From an uncultured Bacteroidales bacterium (GTDB taxonomy: Bacteria; Bacteroidota; Bacteroidia; Bacteroidales; Paludibacteraceae), in assembly GCA_937885465.1 (NCBI GenBank), contig CAKZZM010000124.1, positions 1 to 41,433 of the forward strand: DNA of 41,433 nt, written 5' to 3'. The notes below the pieces were generated by a model. The model ran no database searches. It was not told where the DNA came from and was given only the letters and a program-made list of their open reading frames with translations. The translations under genes and the position numbers were made by a program. Shown here piece after piece: positions 1 to 8,196 of the stretch (the first letter of the stretch is position 1; the number at the start of each line of letters is the position of its first letter).

Positions 1-25
1 GAGCGTTACGAATACTGTATTAATA

Positions 26-523
26 TTAACAATACACTCGTTCGCAAACAAACCAAACGTAATAATAAAAAATTTTGATGCGTTTGCCGTGAGAGAACAT
101 CGCACGGTTTTTGATAACCGCCGAACTATCCAAAATCAGCATCGGCACACGTTTGGTGCCCAAGAAATCAGATACGATCTTCGTCAGGCATTTCGTTTGC
201 GCCGCAGAAGTGGCTCTATCCAAGAATATCTTGCTTACCTGTTGTCCAGTTGTGCCGCTGGAAGTCATTGTTTTTACCACATCTTCTTTGGCACATGAAC
301 GCAGTTCGAGTTCCTTAAACAAACGCACCGGCAAGAAGGGCAAGGCATCATATTCAGGTAAGTTATTTATATCTAACCCGACCGCATCCATCATACGTTT
401 GTAGGGCGCGCATGAATTATAATGAACACGCGTGAGCTCGCGCAAGCGCAGATTGAGCAAAGTGCGTTTCTGCTCTTTGTCCAGCGAATAAGGAGCAATA
501 TCCAATATCTCGTTTATATTCAT
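26..523 (-). pseudogene. LuxE-like acyl-protein synthetase, truncated N-terminal part
   Basis: The first ~140 residues look like the N-terminal half of LuxE-family acyl-protein synthetases, ANL-related enzymes that activate or transfer acyl groups; the glycine/threonine-rich TSSGTTGQ loop is visible at about residues 87-94. Family members are usually around 350 residues, but this frame stops after 165. From about residue 143 (after NRAMFS) the sequence no longer resembles the family and becomes Tyr/Val/Cys-rich, which suggests a frameshift, deletion or junction. A second minus-strand frame stays open from there to the left window edge but is not recognisably LuxE either. It lies downstream of the AMP-forming ligase and the AlbA-type ATPase, so it once probably acted with the ligase. 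Family is fairly sure; whether it is a true pseudogene or a sequencing error is not. Confidence 0.65.
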
Positions 524-573
524 AAAGTGTTTAGAGTTCAGTTCACACTATCTGAGGCAAGATTTTCGACAAG

Positions 574-2241
574 TTATTTCATACTCAACACCTTCCAATA
601 GCCATCATTCGACAATCCCCCAACACGCACAATAATCTTATTCCTTTTCAGTTTCCGAATATGGTAATAGACACCATAGTACGTTAATCCAAATTTTTCC
701 GCTATTGTTTCAATCGTGATTGCTGGGTCTCGTATTATCTCTGCCAACACACGCTGGGTAGATGCAGTTGCTGTTCTATTTGTAGTTCTATTTGTAGTTC
801 TATTTGTAGTTCTATTTGTAGTTCTATTTGCTGTTCTATTTGTAGTTTTATTTGTAGTTCTATTTGTAGTTTTATTTGTAGTTTTTATGGTTTCCGTAGA
901 ACTATTATCCTTTGTATCACGAGGATTTTCACTACTTTTGTTATTTGTAGTTTTATTTGTAGTGCCATCTGCTTTATTTGTCAAAATCTCTGCCAAATAC
1001 GAACTTGTCTGCTCGTCTATTCCCTTCAACTGAATAGTCGTCACGAACGTATTTCGTTCGCGCGATGACACAAACGCAGGAGGCGCGAACATCGCTTCTT
1101 CCAGCAATTTCTGAACAATACTAATGCCGCTACCTTTCGTCTCGGCTAAATTTGTCTCATGGAATATCGAACTGATAAACGGATTACGCAACTCAGAACC
1201 GGGTTGCATAAACGATTCCGCAGGTTTCAACGAGTAACCGGGGTTCTTTATCTCGATACGATTATTATATCGAATCACTTGTATAGGTTGATTTTCTGTA
1301 TAGGAACGGTGAATCAATGCATTCACCAGTGTCTCACGCAGCACCTTACTCGGCAAGCGTATCTGACGTGCTTGCAACTCACCATCTTCCAGCATGAACC
1401 CATTGGGCAAATCAGCAGCTACCGCATTGTAGATACGACTTAGCAGTAGTAGCATCGCTCCACGCATATCAATCGTGCTGAATCTGTTGTCCGTGTCATC
1501 CATCCATTCATTACCCGGGACGCGGATATAATCTACACGTACTGCCGGCAACAAACGACGTAAAGCCATTGACGTACCAAAGGTAAGTAATCCGGCATTA
1601 GTCAAGTACACCTTGCCATTCTCTTTTTTCGCACACCCTAATGCAAGTAGCAAATCCTCGTCGTTATACATCAACTCTTCCGCCATTGGATTAACTTTCT
1701 CGCGCAATTTTCTATAACGCTCAATAGCCACTTCATCCACATCGCTCATATCCGCATCATATACGACCACTTTCTCAAACGAATCGCTTTGACTATAGAA
1801 ACGTTCCATGTCCTCATCAGTACAACGTTGATCGGTCGTGCCAATTCTACGGAATGCTCCTCTCGGCAAACCTTGAGCTTTGAAATATAATGGTTTCTGC
1901 GAAGGTGCTAACTCGCGCACATGAATCAACAGCACCGCATTTCCTTCTATCTCTTCCACTTTGATTTTAGGACGAATAGGAATGTTAAACAGGGTTGCGC
2001 ATTGGGAAGCTATATCGCGTTGTACTTTGTCTATTCGGTCGATGTTTTTCACTGTGTAGTTACCGAATAGATCCACTTGTTCTACTCCTAATAAAATATA
2101 TCCTTCTACGATTCCCGGTTCGTTGCTAAAGGCGCAGATGGTCTCCAAGACGGATCTCCCCGCCTCGCTACCTTTCTTAGCTTCCAATTGCACACTCTCG
2201 TCCAAGCGCAACAATTGCTCATATAATTCCTTCGCCGTCAT
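574..2241 (-). CDS. AlbA_2/Schlafen-type ATP-binding protein with 4-residue repeat linker and C-terminal winged helix
   Basis: The N-terminal ~130 residues match the AlbA_2 (Schlafen AAA_4) type: E-x-K-K near residue 21 and ILLGVEQ near 50. A GHKL-like ATPase part follows, with RETLVNALIHR near 303-313 and ETKGSGISIV near 367-376. About residues 426-491 form a linker of TTNR/TTNK tetrapeptides encoded by 12-bp tandem repeats. The last ~60 residues form a winged helix (ETIAEKFGLTYYGVYYHIRKL). Such proteins are usually annotated as transcriptional regulators or defence-linked ATPases; the exact role is unknown. It is inserted between the ligase and the LuxE remnant, 41 bp downstream of the ligase stop. 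That short gap holds repeated ATAGT/ACTAT half-sites that could be its operator. Confidence 0.8.
   Translation of the reverse strand: MTAKELYEQLLRLDESVQLEAKKGSEAGRSVLETICAFSNEPGIVEGYILLGVEQVDLFGNYTVKNIDRIDKVQRDIASQCATLFNIPIRPKIKVEEIEGNAVLLIHVRELAPSQKPLYFKAQGLPRGAFRRIGTTDQRCTDEDMERFYSQSDSFEKVVVYDADMSDVDEVAIERYRKLREKVNPMAEELMYNDEDLLLALGCAKKENGKVYLTNAGLLTFGTSMALRRLLPAVRVDYIRVPGNEWMDDTDNRFSTIDMRGAMLLLLSRIYNAVAADLPNGFMLEDGELQARQIRLPSKVLRETLVNALIHRSYTENQPIQVIRYNNRIEIKNPGYSLKPAESFMQPGSELRNPFISSIFHETNLAETKGSGISIVQKLLEEAMFAPPAFVSSRERNTFVTTIQLKGIDEQTSSYLAEILTNKADGTTNKTTNNKSSENPRDTKDNSSTETIKTTNKTTNRTTNKTTNRTANRTTNRTTNRTTNRTTNRTATASTQRVLAEIIRDPAITIETIAEKFGLTYYGVYYHIRKLKRNKIIVRVGGLSNDGYWKVLSMK
768..882. 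repeat. 12-bp tandem repeat inside the ATPase linker
   Basis: About 9.5 copies of a 12-bp unit (plus strand TTCTATTTGTAG, variants with TTTT or GCTG) encode Thr-Thr-Asn-Arg/Lys on the minus strand. A shorter block of the same unit lies at 939-963. The unit is a multiple of three, so copy-number change would keep the frame. Confidence 0.95.
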
Positions 2242-2282
2242 ACCTCTAATAGTTATTTTTACTATAGGAATACTATATTGAG

Positions 2283-3557
2283 TTATTCAATCATTTTTTC
2301 CAGTACGGGATATTGGATTTTGCCGCTATTGTTGACAGGTATTGTGTCTATTACCCTTACTTCAAACGCACGGCCATTTAGCCCAGTCTTCGCCACAAGC
2401 AAGTCTTTTATATCTTTCTCTAACCCTTCCTGTGTTACAAACACGGTTACCTTATCATCCACACCGACGCAAGCACAAGATGTCGTCACTTGCTTCAATA
2501 TCTGCTCTATCTGGTCAAGATTACAGCGGTTGCCCCATATCTTCACGAAGCGTTTCTTGCGTCCCGTGATGTAGTAGAACCCGTCTTCGTCCACTCGTGC
2601 TACGTCACCGGTGTGTAATACTCCATGGTTCTCGTTACCTTTCTGCAAATCCTTTGCACACTCGGCGTAGCCCATCGAGACATTCTCACCTTTGTAAATC
2701 AGTTCGCCGTTTTCGGCAAGCGAGAACTCTCCACCCGGAATAGCGATGCCGATACTTGCATATTTCTCTTCCGCTCGTTCCCACGGCAAGTAACTCATTC
2801 GCGCTGTGGCTTCCGTCTGACCGTACATCACGATAAATCGCTTGTCGTTTGCCTTCGCCCATTGGATATATTCCTTTGCGATGTCGGGATTGAGTTTGCC
2901 TCCGGCTTGTGTCATTGTCTTCACGGAAGGTAGCTCCATCCGCATGAACCGCAATCGTCTTAGTAATTCCCATGTATAAGGCACACCGGACATTGAGGTA
3001 GCTTCGTTCTCTTTGAGGAAATTCCAGAACTCGCGTTGCGCGTAAGTCTTATCCGTCAGCAAAATGGTAGCACCTTTCAGCAAGTGACTATTGATGATAC
3101 TCAACCCATAGGAATAATACATCGGCAGCATCGTTATCGGTCGCTCGTTATCATCTATCTGCAAGTATTCCGCAATTGATTCGGCATTGGCAAAGATATT
3201 TCGTTTTGTCAGCCGCACAAGTTTAGGACTACCTGTGCTACCGCTTGTGGTCAAGCATACAGCCAAATCAGGATGGCATTGCGTAATGCCGGGTTGGTAT
3301 ATCTTTCGCAGGTTCTTTATTGTTTCAGCATCTTTGTTTGCATCAAGCAGCACAACAGGTGCTTCGGCTTCTAAACAAGCGAGATATTCAACTATGCTTG
3401 AGACATCGTTCTTGCACAGACAGAAATGGAGTACCCCTTTCTGCAACTCTCTCGCTTTTGCTGCTACACGTGCTGCAGGTTCTGCGTATGACAAACGAGT
3501 CCCATCATCCGCGATGATGGCTAACCGAGGATCATATATGTTAATATTGAATATCAT
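2283..3557 (-). CDS. AMP-forming acyl/aryl-acid ligase (ANL superfamily)
   Basis: A compact adenylate-forming enzyme of 424 residues, predicted to activate a carboxylic acid with ATP for loading on an acyl carrier protein or CoA. Visible core motifs are TTSGSTGSPK (residues 103-112, phosphate-binding loop), YGQTEAT (245-251), HTGD with TGRKKR (315-335), and NNSGK (409-413), where K413 is the expected catalytic lysine. It is shorter than most ANL enzymes (500 or more residues), resembling stand-alone ligases of polysaccharide clusters. It probably works with the ACPs at 15.3-15.8 kb and the LuxE-like product; the substrate is not readable from sequence. The first 22 codons are copied in decayed form at 5.1, 6.7 and 8.9 kb. 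A palindrome at 3580-3614 lies just upstream of the start. Confidence 0.85.
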   Translation of the reverse strand: MIFNINIYDPRLAIIADDGTRLSYAEPAARVAAKARELQKGVLHFCLCKNDVSSIVEYLACLEAEAPVVLLDANKDAETIKNLRKIYQPGITQCHPDLAVCLTTSGSTGSPKLVRLTKRNIFANAESIAEYLQIDDNERPITMLPMYYSYGLSIINSHLLKGATILLTDKTYAQREFWNFLKENEATSMSGVPYTWELLRRLRFMRMELPSVKTMTQAGGKLNPDIAKEYIQWAKANDKRFIVMYGQTEATARMSYLPWERAEEKYASIGIAIPGGEFSLAENGELIYKGENVSMGYAECAKDLQKGNENHGVLHTGDVARVDEDGFYYITGRKKRFVKIWGNRCNLDQIEQILKQVTTSCACVGVDDKVTVFVTQEGLEKDIKDLLVAKTGLNGRAFEVRVIDTIPVNNSGKIQYPVLEKMIE

Positions 3558-3576
3558 TTAAATAAATTAGAGATAG

Positions 3577-3615
3577 AATAAAATAGGAAAGTTTTACTAA
3601 AATTTTCGTATTTTA
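3577..3615. repeat. 39-bp direct repeat, left copy (imperfect palindrome)
   Basis: Identical to 4980-5018 except for one base, so the pair brackets the Fic gene with a period of 1,403 bp. Positions 3580-3614 form an imperfect palindrome with arm AAAATAGGAAA. It overlaps the Fic stop codon and lies ~20 bp upstream of the ligase start, so it may place the ligase under the same control as Fic. Confidence 0.9.
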
Positions 3616-4923
3616 TTTCATTCCATCTACAATTTTGTAGAAATCATCCGCCGGTTTAAAGATATGCGATTTCTTATTCATTGGCAATTCCACCAACAAA
3701 CCTATAGATTGCAAGTGCCTCAAATCAGCTCGTGCTGTTATTTCTGAAACTCCGTATCTCACTGCAATTTCTTTCGCATACACGGTTGTATCTGGTTTTT
3801 CATAAAACATTTGTATTATCTTAGCTTGTCTTTCATTAATATTTTGCTGACCGACCAATTTATATGTATCGTGCCGCTCTTTAATCTTTCTTGCTAAGTA
3901 CTTTTTCAAATCTTGGTATGCCTGATACATTGCCTCCAAATGATAATGAATAAAATACGATATATCTAACTCATCAGCTTCCGCATATAAGAATGCCTTT
4001 TCGTATTGTGCCTTCCCCTTATATATAATCTTTGATATGCTCAAATACTCTAACAACCAATACCCTTTCTGCAATAAATACCAATAGAACATAGACCTCG
4101 CAGTTCTTCCATTCCCATCCACAAATGGGTGAAGATACGACATAACAAAATGAATAATTATTCCTTTGATAATTGGATGAATAAAATTATCCGGATCATC
4201 TTCATTTGCAAATTTACACAAGTCATTTAGCAGAGATTCTATTTCATTCCATGATGGTGGAGTATGTACGATTTCCCCAGTTATGGCATTTTGTACGACT
4301 ATATCATTCGTTGTTCTAAAGCGTCCTTCATCTGCGGGATTATCCAACGTATCAGCAGAGATTTTTCGATGTACTTCTTGAATACTTGCAGTATCGAACT
4401 TCATCTCTTTATTGTCAGACAGAAATGAAATAGTAAGATAATTATTCATGATCATCTGCTGACCCTTATTTTTAGGTTTTCTTTGCTGCCGTAACATTTC
4501 CTTGGCCACTTTGTGAGTAGTACTTGCTCCCTCCATTTGCGAAGATGCAATTGCCTCTTCCATGATAGAGTTAATCAAATACATCTTCTTGTCACGCTCA
4601 GGAATGATGCTTTGGGTTGCGATATTCCCTCCCATGTTCATATCAAAGACATGCAATAAGGACATCATTCTTTCAGTTAACATAAACGTGAAGTTATAAT
4701 TTCCAAATCGAATGGTTTTAGCGTTTGTTTTCCTTGATAACTTAACGAATAACCATAAGATAGCAGGATCCACATCCTGAGGGGCACGATATTTCACTTT
4801 GTCCCAATACAAATATTTCTGGTTAATTTCATGGATTAAAACTGCATTATCAACCATATTGAACTGAAGAATTTTTTCAATCGGCAAATTATGCACATCA
4901 ATTTCCGGAGGATTCTCTATCAT
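3613..4923 (-). CDS. Fic family protein with C-terminal winged helix
   Basis: The Fic motif HPFVDGNGRTAR is complete at residues 265-276, giving the catalytic His and phosphate-binding loop of an AMP-transferring (or related) enzyme. An inhibitory-helix motif SSQMEG lies at 127-132, before the Fic core, as in class II Fic proteins that hold their own activity in check. The last ~65 residues (ERQAKIIQMFYEKPDTTVYA onward) form a DeoR/MarR-like winged helix, so the protein probably binds DNA and may control its own gene. The start at 4923 is supported by a promoter with box TATCTTTG at 4952-4959. The gene is flanked by a 39-bp direct repeat and sits as an insert upstream of the ligase. Target protein is unknown. 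Confidence 0.92.
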   Translation of the reverse strand: MIENPPEIDVHNLPIEKILQFNMVDNAVLIHEINQKYLYWDKVKYRAPQDVDPAILWLFVKLSRKTNAKTIRFGNYNFTFMLTERMMSLLHVFDMNMGGNIATQSIIPERDKKMYLINSIMEEAIASSQMEGASTTHKVAKEMLRQQRKPKNKGQQMIMNNYLTISFLSDNKEMKFDTASIQEVHRKISADTLDNPADEGRFRTTNDIVVQNAITGEIVHTPPSWNEIESLLNDLCKFANEDDPDNFIHPIIKGIIIHFVMSYLHPFVDGNGRTARSMFYWYLLQKGYWLLEYLSISKIIYKGKAQYEKAFLYAEADELDISYFIHYHLEAMYQAYQDLKKYLARKIKERHDTYKLVGQQNINERQAKIIQMFYEKPDTTVYAKEIAVRYGVSEITARADLRHLQSIGLLVELPMNKKSHIFKPADDFYKIVDGMK

Positions 4924-4951
4924 ATCGTTAATGTATTAATGATTTTCGATG

Positions 4952-4982
4952 CAAAGATACTATATTTTTTAACATATACAAT
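4952..4982 (-). promoter_or_regulatory. Predicted Bacteroides-type promoter of the Fic gene
   Basis: On the minus strand, -7 box TATCTTTG (4952-4959) and ATTG (4979-4982) in the -33 position are separated by 19 bp, fitting the TTTG / TAnnTTTG pattern. The palindrome at 4983-5017 abuts the -33 element. Confidence 0.6.
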
Positions 4983-5018
4983 AAAATAGGAAAGTTTTAC
5001 TAAAATTTTCCTATTTTA
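4980..5018. repeat. 39-bp direct repeat, right copy, with perfect-arm palindrome (likely Fic operator)
   Basis: Positions 4983-5017 form a 35-bp palindrome: outer arms AAAATAGGAAA / TTTCCTATTTT and inner arms GTTTT / AAAAT (one G-T pair) around ACT. It abuts the -33 element of the Fic promoter, so binding there could repress transcription. The winged helix of the Fic protein is the natural candidate binder (inference). Confidence 0.85.
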
Positions 5019-5088
5019 ACGTATCTTCTATTTCTATAAGTTCATTAAGTCCTTTTGTTCTATTACCAACGGCTGACCGACAATCATT

Positions 5089-5184
5089 GCCTATCTCAAG
5101 CCACTCTCGCGCCAATTAGATACGAGTACCGTCATCTGCGATGATGGCAAGATGAGAAGAATATGTTACGATATTAAATATCAT
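5089..5184 (-). pseudogene. Ligase 5'-end remnant, copy 1 (96 bp)
   Basis: Starts with ATG at 5184 and reads 22 codons closely like the start of the ligase at 3557 (MIFNI..., LAIIADDGTR), then a TAA at 5116-5118. Beyond the stop, the frame resumes similarity to ligase residues 34-38 (ARE), so ~10 codons are missing. By hand count it matches copy 2 at 79 of 96 positions, with no gaps; only 1 of the 17 differences lies in the first 42 positions of the plus strand. It lies 7 bp past the DUF4143 ATPase stop, between that gene and the Fic promoter. Confidence 0.8.
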
Positions 5185-5191
5185 TTTCTAA

Positions 5192-6445
5192 TTATTTCTC
5201 TGCCCATTTTTCAAAGGGGACTACCGGCACTTTTGTTGCATTTATATCCATCTCATCTTCAGTATCCCATGTAATGACACATATATTCTTGCATCTCAGT
5301 TCTGCGCTTACCTCTTCTAATGCACTTTGTTCACGTTTGTATGTTTTAGGTGATGATAGGTCATAACTGACTTGGATTATCTGCTCTACTTTATTTCCTT
5401 GTCGCAATACGAAATCCACTTCTTTGTCATTTCGAGACCGATAGTAAAAGAGCGTCAAGCTCGGCACATATCCTCTGTGAAGCAGTTCGTCAAACACCAT
5501 GTTTTCTAACAATTTGCCCAAGTTCGGAGATACGCCGAATGCCTTTGCTTTCACAAATCCATTATCCACCATATACACTTTTTGTGGCGCTTTCTTCATT
5601 AGTTGCAACTTGTTATTGAATCGCGGAAGGTAGAAGAACATATACGACTGTTGCAGATAACCGCAGTACTTACTTAGCGTTGTCTTACTTTTCATTCCTA
5701 ATTCCTCCGCCAACGAAGAAATAGTGAATAATCCGGTATAATTGGAAACAAGCCATTCTGCCAAGTTATACAAGTCGTCTGTCTTATGAATTTTATATCG
5801 TTGAATGATGTCCTTCAGTAGTACCGTATCATATACGCCACGCAGATATGTCTCTGTCAATTGACGAGTACTGATTATTTCCGGATAGCCACCATTGTGC
5901 ATGTATTCGTCTACCTCGTGCATATATGCTCCGCGTTCTTGCGGTGTATCTGTTGTAGTAGGGAAACCAAGGAAATTTAGGTTTTCCGATAGAGAAAACG
6001 GGAGAATCTCTATCTGTAAATATCGTCCACTCAACATGGAAGACAACTCAGAGGAAAGTAACTTGGCATTGGATCCTGTAATAACCATATTTATGCCACG
6101 GCGATATAGTGTCTCAACCCAACGCTCCCAGTTGTCCAAGTTTTGAATTTCATCTAACATCAGAAACTCAAAGCCGGGATATACTTCTTGTAATACCTGC
6201 GTGATTTGCGATTCATCAAATACTTTCAGCAATTGATTATCATCAAAATTCAAATACGCATAGTTCTTGCCCTGCAACATCTGCAAACCAAACACGGATT
6301 TACCCGCACGGCGAGGACCGATGATTACCTTGATTAGATTCGATTTTAGGTAGTCATCCGTATTGATTTCAACGTGTCGCATCAGGTAGTTTTTTGAAGC
6401 CAGATAATCACGTTCTTGACGTTGTTGAAGCAGAATACTTTTCAT
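5192..6445 (-). CDS. AAA_14 / DUF4143 ATPase
   Basis: A 417-residue P-loop ATPase: Walker A GPRRAGKS at residues 43-50, Walker B FLMLDEIQ at 94-101, sensor-like TGSNAKLLSSELS at ~124-136, then the DUF4143 C-terminal part with a restriction-endonuclease-like DFVLR segment (~356-360). Proteins of this family are very common in Bacteroidota and their role is mostly unknown; a link to defence or toxin-like functions is only suspected. It stands alone between two copies of the ligase remnant (5089-5184 and 6623-6718), and has its own promoter at about 6478-6505 with an operator-like inverted repeat. Length and motifs are complete, so it is probably functional. Confidence 0.9.
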   Translation of the reverse strand: MKSILLQQRQERDYLASKNYLMRHVEINTDDYLKSNLIKVIIGPRRAGKSVFGLQMLQGKNYAYLNFDDNQLLKVFDESQITQVLQEVYPGFEFLMLDEIQNLDNWERWVETLYRRGINMVITGSNAKLLSSELSSMLSGRYLQIEILPFSLSENLNFLGFPTTTDTPQERGAYMHEVDEYMHNGGYPEIISTRQLTETYLRGVYDTVLLKDIIQRYKIHKTDDLYNLAEWLVSNYTGLFTISSLAEELGMKSKTTLSKYCGYLQQSYMFFYLPRFNNKLQLMKKAPQKVYMVDNGFVKAKAFGVSPNLGKLLENMVFDELLHRGYVPSLTLFYYRSRNDKEVDFVLRQGNKVEQIIQVSYDLSSPKTYKREQSALEEVSAELRCKNICVITWDTEDEMDINATKVPVVPFEKWAEK

Positions 6446-6474
6446 CTTTTTTTGTTCAGTTGTTTCATTCGAGT

Positions 6475-6498
6475 GGACAAAATTACTGCTTTTTGTCC
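6475..6498 (-). promoter_or_regulatory. Promoter with overlapping 8-bp inverted repeat, DUF4143 ATPase gene
   Basis: GGACAAAA (6475-6482), spacer of 8, TTTTGTCC (6491-6498) is a perfect inverted repeat 30-53 bp upstream of the start. On the minus strand the left arm overlaps a consensus -7 box TAATTTTG (6478-6485), with a T-rich -33 region 19 bp upstream. A protein bound here would block the promoter. Confidence 0.6.
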
Positions 6499-6622
6499 AA
6501 TTGTAAAAATGTTTTGACCAAAATTTTCATTATGCGGGCATTATTTGTATTCTCGCGTTATTTTGCACTCATTCTCGACGGCTGAGTATCGGGGTGTAGA
6601 GGGGAAAAGACCTTTTCAGATA

Positions 6623-6718
6623 GCCTATCTCGAGCCACTCTCGCGCCAATTAGATACGAGTACCATCATCCGTGATGATAGCTGACCGAGAAGAATATGT
6701 GTCTATTCCGAATATCAT
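6623..6718 (-). pseudogene. Ligase 5'-end remnant, copy 2 (96 bp)
   Basis: ATG at 6718 followed by 22 codons like the ligase start (MIFGIDTYSS..., AIITDDGTRI), then TAA at 6650-6652. Carries the same internal deletion relative to the ligase as copies 1 and 3. By hand count 90 of 96 positions match copy 3. It is the left part of a 138-bp direct repeat (6623-6760 and 8863-9000). Confidence 0.85.
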
Positions 6719-6730
6719 TTTACTCAGTTT

Positions 6731-6760
6731 TTACCCGATTATCAGGTAAATGCATTTACC
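6731..6760. promoter_or_regulatory. Operator-like palindrome next to remnant copy 2
   Basis: GGTAAATGCATTTACC at 6745-6760 is a perfect 16-bp palindrome; a further TTACC half-site at 6731-6735 pairs with its left GGTAA. The same arrangement recurs at 8970-9000. It lies 13 bp upstream of the remnant ATG. Confidence 0.6.
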
Positions 6761-6804
6761 AAAGTCAAGTTTATATCATATTGTATTTCTGCCTCTTACT
6801 TGTT

Positions 6805-8196
6805 TTATCGGGCAAAATCGGGTAATTCTCTTCTAATAATTTTATATTTAGTAGAAGGTCCTGCTCCTTCGACTAAAACCATGCTATTTGCAACTAATGC
6901 ACTTATATCATTTTTAGCCGTTTTCTCTGAAATCTTTTCCTTTAGATAATTTAGGTATTGTTCTCTTGAAAAGACCTCGCCTTCGTATTGACATAGGAAA
7001 TCCAAAGCACGACTTGGCACCTTTGGTAGTTCTGCTGGTGTAGAATAAATTGTCAATGTTGTATAGCCGTTACGACTTTGCCACTCAGGAGAACGTAATC
7101 CTTCTGCGATTAGTCTGTTATAGATAAGTGTCATTCCTCGCCCCGTTTTCTCCATCAGACCTGCGATATACAATATTTCAGCCATAAGGGGGTTGCGCAA
7201 AGCGGAGAGGTGTGGTAAAATCTTATTCTTTCCCTTCAGTATTCCATACGGTATTTCTCCCGAATTAGTTATTTCCATCTTATCACGATAAATATTTATC
7301 AATACCTCCCCAGATAAATCTCCCATGTCTCTATGCACCAAAGCGTTCACAATTGCCTCATCTAATACTTCCATAGGATAGATGGTTGAATGGCTACGTT
7401 CCCATCTGCGCTCACTAAATGTACCGATGTTAGGAAGAGTCTGATAAAAGTAATCACGTAACCTCTCAATCATCTCAAAGACATTACATTCTAAGATTCG
7501 CACATCTTCATATTGATTCGATGTTTTGCCATTCATCATTACTTGAATACGACAACGGCACTGACGCATAAAGCGAGAAGGTTCAGTTCCGAATAAAGCG
7601 ATTGCGCCATTTTTTACCATGCCATAATCCAACAAACCACACCCAGCCAATAAATCATGCCCATTCTGGATACGCGGTTTAATCAATGATGATTGAATAC
7701 CAATCTGGTATACTCGATCTACACGATTGAAGTCTATGTCGTCCTCTTCTGCACCTGATGTAGGAATCGTTTCCCAAGCAGACACGACTTTGTTATGGCG
7801 CATCAATATGCTGATTTCATCTTTATTAGGAACAATTGCTTCGCTACTTCGATTAAGTATGTAATATTTACCATTTACGGAATATGGAGCACGTTGTCCC
7901 TTTATAACTGTTATAAGCAGAACCGGATTTCCTTGCCACATTTCTTGTTGTACATACACCAGCGGCATAGGAGATATATTTTTCACTATCTCTGATGACA
8001 CATATGCTGCATTTAGGTCTGGCACTCCCGCTGCATTATTATCATTATCAATGCCTACTATAATCCATCCTCCATCGCCATTAAGATACGCACAGATAGT
8101 GGACAAGATTGCAGACATATCCATTTCTCTAAAACGAGAAAGAGGAGCATCGGACTTCTGAGTCAAAAGAGAGTGTATAAAATTGTTATTTTCCAT
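6805..8196 (-). CDS. AlbA_2/Schlafen-type ATP-binding protein with C-terminal winged helix
   Basis: A 463-residue protein of the same broad class as the one at 574-2241 but not a close copy. It has an AlbA_2-type N-terminus (ILSTICAYLNGDGGWIIVGI at ~29-48), a GHKL-like ATPase part (DEAIVNALVHR near 280-290, EKTGRGMTLIYNRL near 345-358), and a C-terminal helix-turn-helix (SEKTAKNDISALVANSMVLV). It overlaps the upstream DUF4062 gene by 11 bp, so the two are translated together and probably act together. There is no tetrapeptide repeat linker here. The pair is bracketed by a 138-bp direct repeat. Regulator or defence ATPase are both possible. Confidence 0.82.
   Translation of the reverse strand: MENNNFIHSLLTQKSDAPLSRFREMDMSAILSTICAYLNGDGGWIIVGIDNDNNAAGVPDLNAAYVSSEIVKNISPMPLVYVQQEMWQGNPVLLITVIKGQRAPYSVNGKYYILNRSSEAIVPNKDEISILMRHNKVVSAWETIPTSGAEEDDIDFNRVDRVYQIGIQSSLIKPRIQNGHDLLAGCGLLDYGMVKNGAIALFGTEPSRFMRQCRCRIQVMMNGKTSNQYEDVRILECNVFEMIERLRDYFYQTLPNIGTFSERRWERSHSTIYPMEVLDEAIVNALVHRDMGDLSGEVLINIYRDKMEITNSGEIPYGILKGKNKILPHLSALRNPLMAEILYIAGLMEKTGRGMTLIYNRLIAEGLRSPEWQSRNGYTTLTIYSTPAELPKVPSRALDFLCQYEGEVFSREQYLNYLKEKISEKTAKNDISALVANSMVLVEGAGPSTKYKIIRRELPDFAR

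Noticed and set aside
768..963. Tandem short repeats as a CRISPR array
   Set aside because: Units are 12 bp, contiguous without spacers, and in frame within a coding sequence; no cas gene is present.
716..1033. Plus-strand ORF of Val/Leu/Phe repeats (716-1033)
   Set aside because: It is only the complement of the TTNR repeat in the ATPase gene; hydrophobic repeats arise from that code.
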